Source: Chrysochromulina tobinii (Eukaryota; Haptophyta; Prymnesiales; Chrysochromulinaceae). Taken from it: a stretch of 57,418 nt of DNA. The notes beneath the pieces were generated by a model. That model saw only the letters and a list, made by a program, of their open reading frames with translations, searched no databases and was not told the DNA's origin. The position numbers and the translations under genes are program-made. The DNA is taken from positions 1-57,418 of the forward strand of contig JWZX01002380.1 of NCBI GenBank assembly GCA_001275005.1, written 5' to 3'. Below are positions 1-10,242 of the stretch, in pieces; position 1 is the first letter of the stretch, and every line of letters starts with the position of its first letter.

Positions 1-303
1 GAGGGTGGTGGCGGATGGGGCGGTGGCGGTGATGGCGGTGGCAACGGTGGCAACGGTGGCGCAGATGGCGGCGGTGGCGAAGGCGGCGGAAGCGTGGGCG
101 GTGGTGGTAAGAGTGGTGACGGCGGCGGTATTCTGGGTGGAGGCGAGACAGCCGCGCACCTCAGCAGCAGCAGCAATCGTAGCACGCCCAACGGACCCGA
201 ACGGCCCAATGACGGCCAGAGGCCGGTGGACCTTCGGCCGCCTGGCACCTTGACGAGTACCCTGGGTAGCATTGCAGCAGCCTTCACACCGAAGCCTCTG
301 TGA
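1..303 (+). CDS. C-terminal end of a glycine-rich protein (partial)
   Basis: An open frame enters from the window edge in frame 1 and stops at the TGA at 301-303, giving 100 residues. The first ~45 residues are Gly-rich (GGGGDGGGNGG-like runs with Asn, Asp, Glu), followed by a Ser/Pro-rich tail without Gly. The start lies outside the window. No domain is recognisable. The Gly run comes from GGT/GGC repeats and could be partly a simple-sequence artefact, but the frame continues through normal-looking coding sequence to the stop. Confidence 0.4.
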   Translation, partial: EGGGGWGGGGDGGGNGGNGGADGGGGEGGGSVGGGGKSGDGGGILGGGETAAHLSSSSNRSTPNGPERPNDGQRPVDLRPPGTLTSTLGSIAAAFTPKPL

Positions 304-461
304 ATGGAGCGGGCGGAAAACAGTTTGTGTGAAATTCACACCGGCGGCGTGTGCACCTTGAGGTGAGGCCATGTCGTCGCTTGTAATTCACCTCATCGTC
401 AAAGCCATTTGCTCGCTCGCTTTTTCTCGCGCGCTCGCTCGCTTCTCGCCGCGCGCCGCTT

Positions 462-2395
462 ATGGCGAAGCTCTACCACCAAACCGACGCTGAGACGGCC
501 GAAATCATCCTTCGCACGCAGCAGATGAAGCCAGGAATTGGTGGGCTCGCTGGGGGTGGCATCTACTTTGCCACGACTCCAGAGCTCACGGGCCACAAGG
601 CGCACAAGAACGGCGTGATCCTGGAGGCGACGGTTTCCCTCGGTAAGGTCCTTACCCTTGATGCCACCGGGGACCCTGACATGACGCTGCAGAAGCTCAA
701 GTCCATGGGCTTTGATTCCGTCTGCATCGCCCGGGCGGTTTCGAGCGGCCAGGAGTACGTCGTGTACGACCCGGAGCAGGTGCTGAGCATCGTCCGCGCG
801 ATGGACAGCCCGATTTCGAGGCTCGTCGACTCTGCACGCGACGAGGTCGGGAGCCTGTTCTGTGTCAAGCCCAAGCGCGTCGTGGAGAGCGAGGGTGTGC
901 CGGGGAACCCGTCTGCCTCCGAGCCCTCGCCGCAGCCCCCGGCGAGCCCGGCCAAGCCCAAGCCGCAGCCCACGCCGCAGCCACCACCAAAGGCGCCCGC
1001 GATGGCGGCACGGGAACCGCAGCCGCCACCGTCGCAGCCGCCGGTCGCACCCTTGGCCACGAAGCGCAGATTGTGGTGGGGATCAAGGCTGACTGCCCCT
1101 CTCATCAGGTGGAGAAAGGAGAAGGCCCTGAAGGATGCGCTGGCCTCGGGCCGGACGCTGAAGCAGCTGCGAGCCAGGGTTTCGTTGAGGGGCTCAAGGC
1201 GGTGGGGATTATATGCGCCGAGGCCAAGGCCGCGGGCTATACTTTAGAAGAGGTCAAGCGAGCTGGCTATACGGCACGCGAGGCCAAGGCCGCCGGGTTC
1301 GAGATCAAGGCGGGCGGCTACACGTGCGCCGAGATCAAGGCGGCGGGGCTCACATGCGCCGAGGCCAAGAGCGCAGGCTATGGGGTGGAGGAGGTCCAGC
1401 GAGGTGGCTATACGGCACGTGAGGCCAAGGACGTCGGGTACGAGATCAGGGCGGGCTACACGTGCGCCGAGGTCAAGGCGGCGGGGCTCACATGCGCCGA
1501 GGCCAAGAGCGCTGGCTATACTTTGGAGGAGGTCAAGCGAGCTAACTATGTCGAGGGCCTCAAGGAGGCAGGCTTTCAGCTGGAGGACGTCATGGAGGCG
1601 GGGTACGCGTTACCTGAGATCCTGCGCGGCGGCTTTACCAAGGCGGACGCTGTCCATGCTGGGTACGCGGTGGCGCAGCTCCAGGTCGCGCTGAAGGCGG
1701 CCAGGGCGGCGGGCTATGCATGCAAGGACGCGAGGGCGGCTGGCATGCTTTCGACCTGCAAGGACGCGAAGGAGGCTGGGTTCACCTGCAAGGACGCGAA
1801 GGAGGCTCGGTTCACCTGCAAGGACGCGAGGGAGGCTGGTATGCTGTCAACCTGCAAGGACGCGAAGGAGGCTGGGTTCACCTGCAAGGACGCGAAGGAG
1901 GCTGGGTTCACCTGCAAGGACGCGAGGGCGGCTGGCATGCTTTCGACCTGCAAGGACGCGAAGGAGGCTGGGTTCACCTGCAAGGACGCGAGGGAGGCTG
2001 GGTTCACCTGCAAGGACGCGAGGGAGGCTGGTATGCTGTCAACCTGCAAGGACGCGAAGGAGGCTGGGTTCACCTGCAAGGACGCGAGGGCGGCTGGCAT
2101 GCTTTCGACCTGCAAGGACGCGAAGGAGGCTGGGTTCACCTGCAAGGGCGCGAAGGAGGCTGGGTTCACCTGCAAGGACGCGAGGGAGGCTGGTATGCTG
2201 TCAACTTTCAAGGACGTGAAGGAGGCTGGGTTCACCTGCAAGGACGCGAGGGAGGCTGGGTTCATGCCGAGGGAGTGCGCGCAGGCCGGCTTCACCTACG
2301 AAGAGGGCAGGGCGGCTGGTTTTCCTTCGCGTCCCCCTTCCAGTATTACTTATGGCGCTTATTATGACTGGGTGGGTTATTTTTTTGTTTTGTAA
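462..2395 (+). CDS. PARP-like mini domain fused to decapeptide-repeat protein (apparent frame break inside)
   Basis: The N-terminal ~110 residues match the ADP-ribosyltransferase fold of the PARP type: LYHQT with His6, GGGIYFATTPE with Tyr35, and GQEYVVYDPEQV with Glu98, i.e. an H-Y-E triad. A Pro-rich linker follows (residues ~135-190). Downstream is a long array of ~10-residue repeats of the form AGYTxxEAK / AGFTCKDAK, ending in an aromatic tail at 2395. The first part reads in frame 3 and the repeats in frame 2. Repeat-like sequence (ASGRTLKQLR) occurs in frame 3 just before 1173 and continues in frame 2 from about 1175 (GFVEGLK), so there is a one-base frame change near 1170-1176: a sequencing error, a real frameshift or an unresolved intron. 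A possible 33-bp intron (1076-1108) ends in CTCTCATCAG, the same 3' end as other introns here; it keeps frame. Role unknown; the repeats suggest a binding scaffold. Confidence 0.6.
1714..2276 (+). repeat. coding minisatellite, 30- and 36-bp units
   Basis: About 18 tandem units encode AGFTCKDAKE (30 bp) or AGMLSTCKDAKE (36 bp). Units differ by single bases (GAG/AAG, GGTATGCTGTCA vs GGCATGCTTTCG), and the 30/30/36 order itself recurs, so blocks of units have been duplicated. All three plus-strand frames and one minus frame stay open across the array because the unit lacks stops. Confidence 0.9.
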
Positions 2396-3747
2396 GTCCC
2401 CCTCCTAGAATTCGTACCCAGGTTGCCCCTTGCCACCGCGCCCCCCTCCGCCTGGCGAGCATCGCCGCGGCGGCCACACCGTGCCGCCGCGCGTGCGGCC
2501 CGCCCATTTCAAGTACTTCCCCTTAACCACTCTTCCCTCTCCCCCGTATGCGCAGGTAATTTTGACTGGGTTGCGAATCATCTTTAAAAAGCTTGGTTGA
2601 TAAACGTAGTGCCGCCCACACCATGCCGCGACGACCCCAGATAGCAGCCACCATACCAAGGGCGCGCCGGCCACCTACACCAGCCGACGTGGAGCCGCCT
2701 TCCAGCCGAGATGCAGGGAGGGGAGATGGGAGTGATTGCCGCAGATGTGCACAGGGGTTCCTCGTGCTGTAAGCCCTCCGAGAATCGAACTCAGATAGAC
2801 CCTCGCCGCGCGCGCGCCCACATCGCCCTCCCGCGCGCCCCCCCCATCCTCCGCCCGGCGAGGCGGCCGCGTCGTGCCGCCACGCCGTGCGGCCCACGCC
2901 CTGCGTGCGGCCCGGCGCCGGCGTGGCGAGCCCGCGCTGCCGCGACTCTCACGCCCGCTCGTGCGCGTGGCGTCCTCGCGTGTGGCGGCGCAGGTCCGGT
3001 CTGAGTGTGGGAAGGGAAGGAGTTGCGCGGATGGCGCCATGCCATGGGCCCCCCCCGGGAGTCTTTACCTGCATCTGTGCCGTGTGGAGCAAGGGTGGCA
3101 GCCGCCGCGCTCAGGCGGCCGCCGACGCTGGCCCAGATGGTGCAGGTGACGACGGCTGACGACAGCATATAAGAGTATAATATGAGAGCGATGAGCCATC
3201 AGCCAATACGATAACATGACAGAGCGATTGAGCCAATAACATGAAAGAGCATCGCATCGTCGGGACCGACGAAGAATGCTTGGAGTGCCGGGTCACCCGA
3301 GATAGACCGTATACCTGTACTTCTGCGCTGTGGGTATCTCTGTCGTCTGTGTGCCCGTCGTCACTTCGCTAGTTCGCTGTCTGTGTGCGGGGTCCGGAAA
3401 TAGCGAAAACAAAACGGCCTTGGCGTCACAGGTCGGGACTATTTTTCCGCGATCATTGTCAATCTTATCTCTCAACACTCAACTGAACGGGTACTAGGGC
3501 CGTAACCCCGTATTCTAACCACACCCGTCGAAGCCATGATTAGCGGTGCGCGGAGTGGCGCCCATTCCAGAGGCAACGCCGCTCACGACGAAGGACAGCA
3601 CCCGCCCGCCGTCTGCCGACTTCTCTTCTCAGCTCACTTCCAGCGCTCCGATGCCGGCTGAGTGCACCTCTGACTGTGCCTGATTGCAGCTCACTTCCAG
3701 CGCTCCGATGCCGGCTGAGTGCACCTCTGATTGCGCCTGATTGCAGC
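2396..3747. other. gene-free stretch with diverged GC-rich duplicates and CCAAT-containing repeat
   Basis: No convincing coding region. Two related GC-rich blocks (about 2440-2510 and 2835-2900) share a CTCCGCC(T/C)GGCGAG...GCCGC core. At 3195-3250 two 30-bp-spaced copies of AGCCAATA..AACATGA occur, resembling CCAAT boxes, but no gene start lies just downstream on either strand. Confidence 0.4.
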
Positions 3748-3775
3748 TCACTTCCAGCGCTCCGATGCCGCCTGA
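3634..3775 (-). repeat. 57-bp direct repeat, 2.5 copies, over the 3' end of the ART/coiled-coil gene
   Basis: On the minus strand each unit holds a 20-base copy of the last coding exon sequence (GGCATCGGAGCGCTGGAA) followed by GTGAGCTGCAATCAGG...CACTCAG, which has a perfect GTGAGC donor and a CAG acceptor. Splicing would remove one or two ~37-base segments and replace the stop codon at 3748-3750 with a longer tail. Whether it is spliced cannot be told from sequence. Confidence 0.8.
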
Positions 3776-6700
3776 GTGGCGGCCGCCTGGCCGCGCTGGA
3801 TCAGATACTCCTTGAGCAGAGAGGAGTTGGCCGGGGTGCTGGGTAGCGGCGGGGCGCCCCCCTCCCGCGCCTCCCTCGATCTGGAGAGCTCCGTGGGGGC
3901 GCCGAGCTGGGCGCCGCCCTGGATCACGAGGGTGTGTGCATCGGGCGGGGGCCCAAAGGACGGGTGCGTCGCAGGCTGTCCACTCAGCTCGGCGGCCTTT
4001 CGGAACGGGTTGCCCCTGTGCACCCGCCCAGTGAACGCATGCCCTCCGGTGCCATTCGTGCCATTCGTGCCCGAGCGCGCCCCACCCGTCCCACCCGCCA
4101 CACCCGCCGCACCCGCCGTACTCGGACGGACGCGAGCTGGAGCCGTGCTGGGCGCCGAGCGGCTCAGGGGACGGCTCAGAGGTTCGACACTCAGCAGCTC
4201 GCCGAGATTGGCATCGAGATTCGTGTCGAGATTCTCGTCGCTCAGCAGCATGCCGCCGACGCCGCCGGCCGCGGTCGGTGCGCCAACCGGCGTGCAACCA
4301 CGCGCCGTCGTGAGCGCATACGAGCCCGCGGTCGAGCGTTGTCTTGGGCGCGGCAACGGCTCGTCGGGATGGTGGCGGCGGCGTGGGGCCGTCGCGGCCG
4401 TCGCCCAACATGGCGCGGGTACCTCGGCCGGCGGCGGCTCTGGAGGCGGGTAGAGGGCTTGCTGCGAATACGCTTGCTGCTTGTACGCTTGCTGCGCGTA
4501 ATACGTCTGCACGGCTGGCGAGGAGAGCGCCTGCTGCGAGTCAGGGTACATCAGGTGCTGTCCGTGGTACATCGGGTGCAGTCCGGGGTGCGTTGGCTGC
4601 GGCGGTGAGCAGCCGGCGTACCCCTGCGCGTCGCCCAACACAGCGCGCGCGTGCGCCTCAGCCTCTGGCGACGTGTGCTCGTCGGTCCAGTGAGGCTGCG
4701 CTGTGTTGGGCGCGTGGCTGAGCGAGGGCATGGGCGAAGGCGTGGGCAGCGCTGTGTTGGGCAACGGCTGCGCTCCGGCGACGCCGAGCTCATCGGCAGA
4801 TGGCATCTCCCGCGATCTCGCGTGCTCCAACGGCCGATCGTACCGCGGTCGAGCGCCGTCCCGAGCGCCGTCCCTGCCGAGCGAGGCGCCGTACCGAGCA
4901 CCACCCCCGCCCACGACGGTCGAGCGCTCCGGCTCGGCAGGGTCGGCGCTCGTTACGGCGCCCACGCTCGGTACGGCGCTCAGCCCGCCGATGCGTAGGC
5001 AGGCGCACGCGTGCCTCGCCGCCTCGACGGCCTCATGCAGGGCCTCGTTCTCGCTCTGCAGCCGCTCGAGCCGCTTCTCATCCTCCTCGGCCAGCCGACC
5101 GCTCCCCTCCGCATCGGCCGGGTGGACGCCGTCCCGAGCATCAGCGCCGTCCCGAGCACCAGCGCCGTCCCGAGCGTGTAGCACGATCGCTGCGCCGGCG
5201 CTGACCGACTCGCTGTGCACGAGCGTCCTCTCAGACAAGGCCATCGCCTCCTCCGCCGTCGCCATGGCCTTCGACGCCGTCGCCATCGCGTCGCCGGCGC
5301 CCGCCTCCCCCTGTGGAAACGGCGCCTCCCCCTGTGGAAACGGCCACGGACGCACTGCGTCAGCCTCCGCGGCGGCAGCGAGCCCGGCCCGCACCGCCGC
5401 GGCCGCCTCCATTTTGGCACGCACGCTCGAGCCCGCGCTGTGAAGCATCTTGTTCACACGCTCCATGGCCTGGGCCTTGGTCCGGTGCCTGAGGAGCTCG
5501 CCTGTCTGCGACGAGAGCTTGTCGCGTCAGATGCAATCCAGTGGCAATCAGATGTAATCAAGGGGCCATCAGTGGCCCTCACCTGCTTCGATAGCTTGTC
5601 GCGCAGCTCGTTGCGCTCGCGCTCGAGGGCAGCGTTCTTAGCCGCCAAGGCCGCGAGGCCATCGCTCAGCCCTCGCATCTCGCCCATCGCGAGATCGCGC
5701 CGGCGCTCGTATGCGGCGGCCTCGCGCCGCCACGGGCGCCCCGCCTCCTTGGCCCAGCTGGTGCTCACGCCGAGCACAATCACGAGCACCTGCTTCATCC
5801 GATGCAATCCAGTGGCAATCAGATTTAATCCAGTGGCAATCCGATGCAATCAAGTGGCCGAGCACAATCACGAGCACCTGCTTCAAGAGCGTTCATCAGA
5901 TGCAATCCAGTGGCAATCAGATGCAATCATGTGGCCATCAGATGCAATCAAGTGGACGAGCACCTCGCCAGCGTCCATCGCGGGGAAGCTGCTGCCACCG
6001 CCGGCGCCGTCCTGGGCGCTCTCGACGCTGGTCAGGTAGGTGCGCCTGAGGTCGAGCGCGCACACGGGTGGGAAGACCGCATCGGCGCGGCTCTCGTACT
6101 GCGACAACCACGAGATGTCGGCCGCCCGGTCGACGGCGCTTTGCTCGAGCTGCAGCACGGTCTGCGCGCCCGCGACGACGCTCGCAAAGCTCATCGCATG
6201 CTGCCGACTGCTGGTGCAGGCAAGCACGCCCCACTCGACGCCCGCGACGGCGCCCGCCAACGCGGCACCTCCGCTGCCGCTGCTCGTCAACGGGGCGGCG
6301 GTGGCGCCGCCGCTCACCGGCAAGGGCGTCGTGCCGGGCGTGACGAGGGGATGGGACGGTGCCGCGCTGTGTTGGGCGGCGCCTGGCGTCGGCAGGCCAG
6401 CGGCAGGCGGCGCGCGGTACAAGGGTGTCGAGGCCTCCGCGATGCGCCCGAGTTTGCCCAGGCACGCCGCGAGCGTGTGCAGCGTCGCCGGGTACGCGTT
6501 CGCGCGGTTGGTGACCTCAAACGCGCGCGCGAGCTCAGCGGCCGCGCGGCCGAAGCGCGCGGCCGCATACTCGCCCAAGACGGCGCGTCGCTCGTCGGCG
6601 GGCAGCTTGGCGAGGCGCGCCGTGCCGAGCGCGCGCAGCGCCACGTTGTACTTGGCCTGCAGATGCAATCAGATGCAGTCAGGTGCAGTCAGATGCAGTC

Positions 6701-8865
6701 AGATGCAATCAGATGCAATCAGCTGCAGTCAGATGCAGTCAGCTGCACTCAGAGGCACTCAGAGGCACTCAGATGCACTCAGAGGCACTCAGCTGCATTC
6801 AGATGCAATCATCTGCACTCAGCTGCACTCAGCTGCACTCAGACGCAAAAAGCTGCACTCAGAGGCAATCAGCTGCACTCAGTGGCACCTCGCCGCACGG
6901 TCCTGTGAAGAGGCGCGCCGCTGTGAACTCTGCGTCGCTCAGGTTGGACTCGCCGAGTTTTCGTAACCGCACGCCCACGCGCTTGCGCCCCGCGACGAAG
7001 CGCTCAGCACGGCGCGCGAGCGGTTCGCGCGGGAGCCACGCGCCCTTGGGGGCGTGCCCCGTCGCCTGATGAGGGAGGTCATCAGTGGTCATCAGAGGTC
7101 ATCAGGGGTCATCATCATCATTGGGGGCGTGCCCCGTCGCCTGATCGATGGTGGCGGTGGTCATCAGTGGTCATCAGTGGTCATCAGTGGTCATCAGTGG
7201 TCATCAGTGGTCATCAGTGGCCATCAGTGGTCATCAGTGGTCATCAGTGGCCATCAGTGGTCCTCAGTGGTCATCAGTGGTCATCAGTGGTCATCAGTGG
7301 CCACACGCCTGATCAATGGTGGCGATGGGTCGGTACGTCTCCGTCGGCCAAGCTCCCGGCATCAGGCCCAGGCGCTCGCGCGCCGTGTCGAGCGCCTCGC
7401 GGTCCGCCTCCGTCGCGCCTCCGTCGATGCCCCCCTCCATGGTCGGGTCCACCACGAACCACCACTCCACACACGAGGTCGTGTGCACGCCATACGTGCC
7501 CGCGAACACGAGATGCGCATCTGGCCCGCTCGTGTGTTCATGCCGCATCGCCTCGAGGGTCAATACGCCTTCCTCGAGGCCTCCTACGAGCCCGTGGAGC
7601 CCGCTGAAAAAGTCCGACGGCCCACCGAGCACTGAGGCACGCCCGAGGCGCTCGAAGCTCTCCGCCTCAAACTCGCGCGCTGGAACGAAGCGCTTGCGGG
7701 GGCGCGCGCGCGTCAGATGGGACTGTGGAGGCGCCGTGCCGGGCTCGGCCGTTGAGCCGCTGACCTCTTCGGCCACAGACTGCTGTGAAGGCTGCTGTGA
7801 AGGCTGGTGTGAAGGCTGCTGTGAAGACGGCTCCGAGATCGGCTCCGTGGGCTCCTCAGCCGACGAGGCCTCGGCCGCCCCGGCGCCCGGCACGGCGCCC
7901 GGCACGGCGCCCGGCACGGCGCCCGGCACGGCGCGTTGGCGCGCCGCTCGTTCCGCCAGAGCGTGTGCGCGCGCCTCGGCCTGCCCATGCAGCAGCTGGG
8001 CGCGTGCCACCACGCGCTGCGCCACCAGCCCGAGCAGGTCGTCGCCTGCGCCTCCCTCGGTGAGCATGCTCTTGACGAGCGCGCGCGCCGTGCTGAGCGC
8101 CCCCTCGTGCGCGAGCGCGCCGCCGCCGCTTGCGAGCGCGCCGCCGCCGCTTGCGAGCGCGCCGCTGCCGCTTGCGAGCGCGCCGAGTTCTCTCACGAAC
8201 TCCCTCTCGAGCGCACACAGCTGCGCCTCGGCCTTGGCAGGCGCCGGATCGAGCGCGAGGCGCTTCGAGCTGCGCTGGAGATACCGGCGCACGCTCAGCC
8301 GATCGCGAAGCAGCGCGGTGAGCTCGAGGCCCTCCAGCCAAGCACCGAGCTGCCACCGCGCCGGCGAAGCGGCGGCGACCTCGAGCGCAGTCTCGCCAAC
8401 GTAGTCCGACACGGCTCGGAGCTCCGCCTCGGCCGCGGCCGTCGCCCGGCTGACGGCGGCGGTCAGAGACGCCTCCAGTGCCTCCGAGCGCGCTCCGCGG
8501 CCGAGCTCGGCGCGCAGCCGCGCCACCTCTGCGTCGCGCTCGCGCAGCTTCTCCTCGCTCGCGTGCAGCCTGTCCTTGGTCTCGCGCATCTGCCTAGAGA
8601 GCAGCGACTTATCGGAGCGCGCCAGAATCTCCGACAGCTGCTCCTCTTCGACTTCCGGCCTCTTTGGCTTGGCAGCGGGCGCGGCCTGCTGCGGCGCCGC
8701 CTGCGCCGAGCGCAGCTTGATGCGAAGCGACGCATTCTCCGCCTTTATGCTAAGCATCTCCGACAGAGATGTCTTGAGGCTGCTATTCTCCTCGACGAGT
8801 CGCTGGTAAGCCATGTGCAGGCGCTGCAGCTCGTTGACCAGCTCGGTGGCAGTGTCGAGTGACAT
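3748..8865 (-). CDS. Coiled-coil protein with arginine-ADP-ribosyltransferase-like domain, 5 exons
   Basis: Exons (minus strand): 8865-7309, 7065-6889, 6656-5964, 5789-5583, 5505-3748; all joins are phase 0 and give 1463 residues. Residues 1-110 are coiled coil (MSLDTATELVNELQRLH start). Low-complexity repeats follow (ALASGGG, PGAV, QPSQ units of 12-21 bp). From about residue 430 to 800 the sequence resembles the mono-ADP-ribosyltransferase fold seen in many protists: WWFVVDP, FTGP, KYNVALR, LYRA, WGVLACTSS, DRAADISWLSQY and VFPPVCALDL. The usual ExE after SWLSQY reads RAD instead, so catalysis is doubtful. Exon 4 is coiled coil again (ERERNELRDKLSKQ); exon 5 is Ala/Pro/Gln-rich with a heptad stretch. 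All four introns are tandem-repeat introns. It shares a 181-bp divergent promoter with SEH1. Confidence 0.75.
5506..5582 (-). repeat. tandem-repeat intron 4 of ART/coiled-coil gene
   Basis: 77 bp, AAGCAG|GTGAGGG to GTCGCAG|ACAGGC. Here the copy is of the upstream exon: intron end GCGACAAGCTCTCGTCGCAG matches exon 4 end GCGACAAGCTATCGAAGCAG. Confidence 0.85.
5790..5963 (-). repeat. tandem-repeat intron 3 of ART/coiled-coil gene
   Basis: 174 bp. The intron begins with a copy of the exon 4 start (GTGCTCGT) and holds a second, longer copy (GTGCTCGTGATTGTGCTCGG) preceded by GAAGCAG, as the true exon is. Remaining sequence is TGATTGCCAC / TGATTGCATC units. Confidence 0.85.
6657..6888 (-). repeat. 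tandem-repeat intron 2 of ART/coiled-coil gene
   Basis: 232 bp, GAG|GTGCCACTGAG to CTGCAG|GCCAAG. Made of 10-bp units TGATTGCATC, TGAGTGCAGC, TGACTGCATC, grading from TGAG types at the donor to TGAT/TGAC types near the acceptor. No clear exon copy. Confidence 0.8.
7066..7308 (-). repeat. tandem-repeat intron 1 of ART/coiled-coil gene (GC-AG)
   Basis: 243 bp. Donor GATCAG|GCGTGTGG, acceptor CTCATCAG|GCGACGGG; a GT donor would break the frame. Filled with TGATGACCAC units on the sense strand. An internal copy joins the end of exon 1 (ACCATCGATCAG) directly to the start of exon 2 (GCGACGGGGCACGCC) without interruption. Confidence 0.85.
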
Positions 8866-9046
8866 GACGGTTGCGGCCGTTCGTTACATGAAAATTCGGT
8901 CCTCGTATGAGGGGTTACCTGGAGCAGACATCCGTGCTTCAGAAATGTTAGTTCTGACGGGGTCATCAAGTTTCGTTCCGTGCCCGCGCAGGGGCGTCGC
9001 GTTGCGAGACGAGTGCTTGCTTGCGTGAAGCTCCTCTCGGATCCGG
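8866..9046. promoter_or_regulatory. divergent promoter between ART/coiled-coil gene and SEH1
   Basis: 181 bp separate the two start codons, so both promoters must lie here or within the 5' ends. No TATA box or other core element is obvious. Confidence 0.4.
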
Positions 9047-10180
9047 ATGAGCCGGACTCTGGAGGCTCAGGCAGAGCACGCGCCCCGTGCAAGGTGGCCG
9101 ACCCCCCCAAGTGGAGAGTACGTTCATGATGTGGCATACGACTACTACGGCCAGCGGGTGGCGACGTGTTCTTCCGATAACACGATAAAGATCTTCAACG
9201 AGCACGGTCGCAAGGTTGCCGAGTGGAGAGCGCATGGTGGCTCCATCTGGCGACTCTCGTGGATGCATCCCGAGTTCGGGGTGGCGCTGGCCTCCTGCTC
9301 CTTTGACCGCAAGGTGTGCGTCTGGGAGGACGTGGCCGATGCCGAAGAGGCAGCTGCGCAGCTCGACAGTGCAGCCGGCCGCGTGGCGTGGACACGCACC
9401 GCCGAGCTCGCCGATGCGCGCGACTCGGTGGTGGATGTGCAGTTTGCGCCACACCACCTTGGCGTGCGCCTCGCCTCTTGCAGCATGGACGGATTTGTGC
9501 GCATCCACGAGGCGGCCGACGTGCTCGACTTGTCCACGTGGGAACGGCACTCGGACTTCCATGCGGCGGCCGACACAGCCGCCTCCAAGGAGGGCGCGGG
9601 CGGCGCCGAGGCTGGAGGCGAGGGCGGCTACGCAGGCACCAGTCCTCTTTGCCTGTCTTGGTGCCCTTCGATCGTTGAGAACGAGCCGATGCTCGTGGTC
9701 GGCCTCTCCGACGGCTCTGCAAGGCTCTGGCGAGGCCACGAGAGCAGCTGGTCCTGCGTGCTCAGCCTGGGCCTCGGCGGCGCCCGCTGCCACGCCGACT
9801 GCGTGCGCTCGGTGAGCTGGGCCATGGATGCGGGCCGCTCGTACCAGCTCGTCGCCACAGCGTCGCGCGACCAGACGGTAAAGCTGTGGGCTTTGCGACG
9901 CACATCGGTGGCCGAGGAAGACGATGCCGCGGGCGCTGGGCCCGAGGGCGGCGGAGGCGCTGGCGCCGGTGGCGCCGTTAACCCCCCTGCGGATGCCCTC
10001 GGCGACGGATGGAGCGCAAGGTGCTGCGCCGAGCTGCCGCATCGTTCGCAGGTCTGGCGTGTCTCTTGGAACGCAACCGGATCGATGCTCGCTACGTCGG
10101 AAGATGATGGCACTGTGACCGTCTACCAAATGGACGCAACCGGCGGTTGGCGCTTCGCCAGGCCTGTGGCCTGCCAGTGA
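9047..10180 (+). CDS. SEH1: SEH1-like WD40 nucleoporin
   Basis: WD40 protein of 377 residues matching SEH1 of the nuclear pore Y-complex and of the GATOR2/SEA complex. Diagnostic stretches: HDVAYDYYGQRVATCSSDNTI, WMHPEFGVALASCSFDRKV, FAPHHLGVRLASCSMDG, EAADVLDLSTW and HRSQVWRVSWNATGSMLATS. Sec13 is the closest alternative, but the EAADVLDLSTW linker and the C-terminal HRSQVWRVSWN block are SEH1 features. Six-bladed open propeller length fits. The ATG at 9047 is the first in frame. The last codons lie in a duplicated segment that may contain a silent intron. Confidence 0.92.
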   Translation: MSRTLEAQAEHAPRARWPTPPSGEYVHDVAYDYYGQRVATCSSDNTIKIFNEHGRKVAEWRAHGGSIWRLSWMHPEFGVALASCSFDRKVCVWEDVADAEEAAAQLDSAAGRVAWTRTAELADARDSVVDVQFAPHHLGVRLASCSMDGFVRIHEAADVLDLSTWERHSDFHAAADTAASKEGAGGAEAGGEGGYAGTSPLCLSWCPSIVENEPMLVVGLSDGSARLWRGHESSWSCVLSLGLGGARCHADCVRSVSWAMDAGRSYQLVATASRDQTVKLWALRRTSVAEEDDAAGAGPEGGGGAGAGGAVNPPADALGDGWSARCCAELPHRSQVWRVSWNATGSMLATSEDDGTVTVYQMDATGGWRFARPVACQ

Positions 10181-10242
10181 AGAGCCATTAGTGCCATCAG
10201 TGCCATCAGTGCCATCAGTGCCATCAGTGCCATTAGTGCCAG
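10162..10242 (+). repeat. possible silent tandem-repeat intron at the SEH1 stop codon
   Basis: A 26-base segment covering the last codons, stop and following bases (GGCCTGTGGCCTGCCAGTGA) occurs at 10160-10185 and again at 10241-10266, separated by TGCCATCAG-type 10-bp units. Splicing CCAG|GCCTG to CCAG|GCCTG (GC-AG, 81 bp) leaves the protein unchanged. A GT donor at 10177 would instead extend the protein to a stop at 10449-10451. Confidence 0.5.

Noticed and set aside
1714..2295. Antisense open frame over the decapeptide array
   Set aside because: It is the shadow of a stop-free repeat unit; the plus frame has the PARP-like domain and repeat consensus.
2780..2812. tRNA-like T-arm on the minus strand (CTGAGTTCGATTCTCGG)
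   Set aside because: The T-arm stem pairs, but no matching acceptor, D-arm or anticodon arm is found upstream; at most a tRNA fragment.
7080..7320. Open frames reading VISGHQWSSV and similar across repeat arrays
   Set aside because: They translate intron minisatellites that have no stops in that frame.
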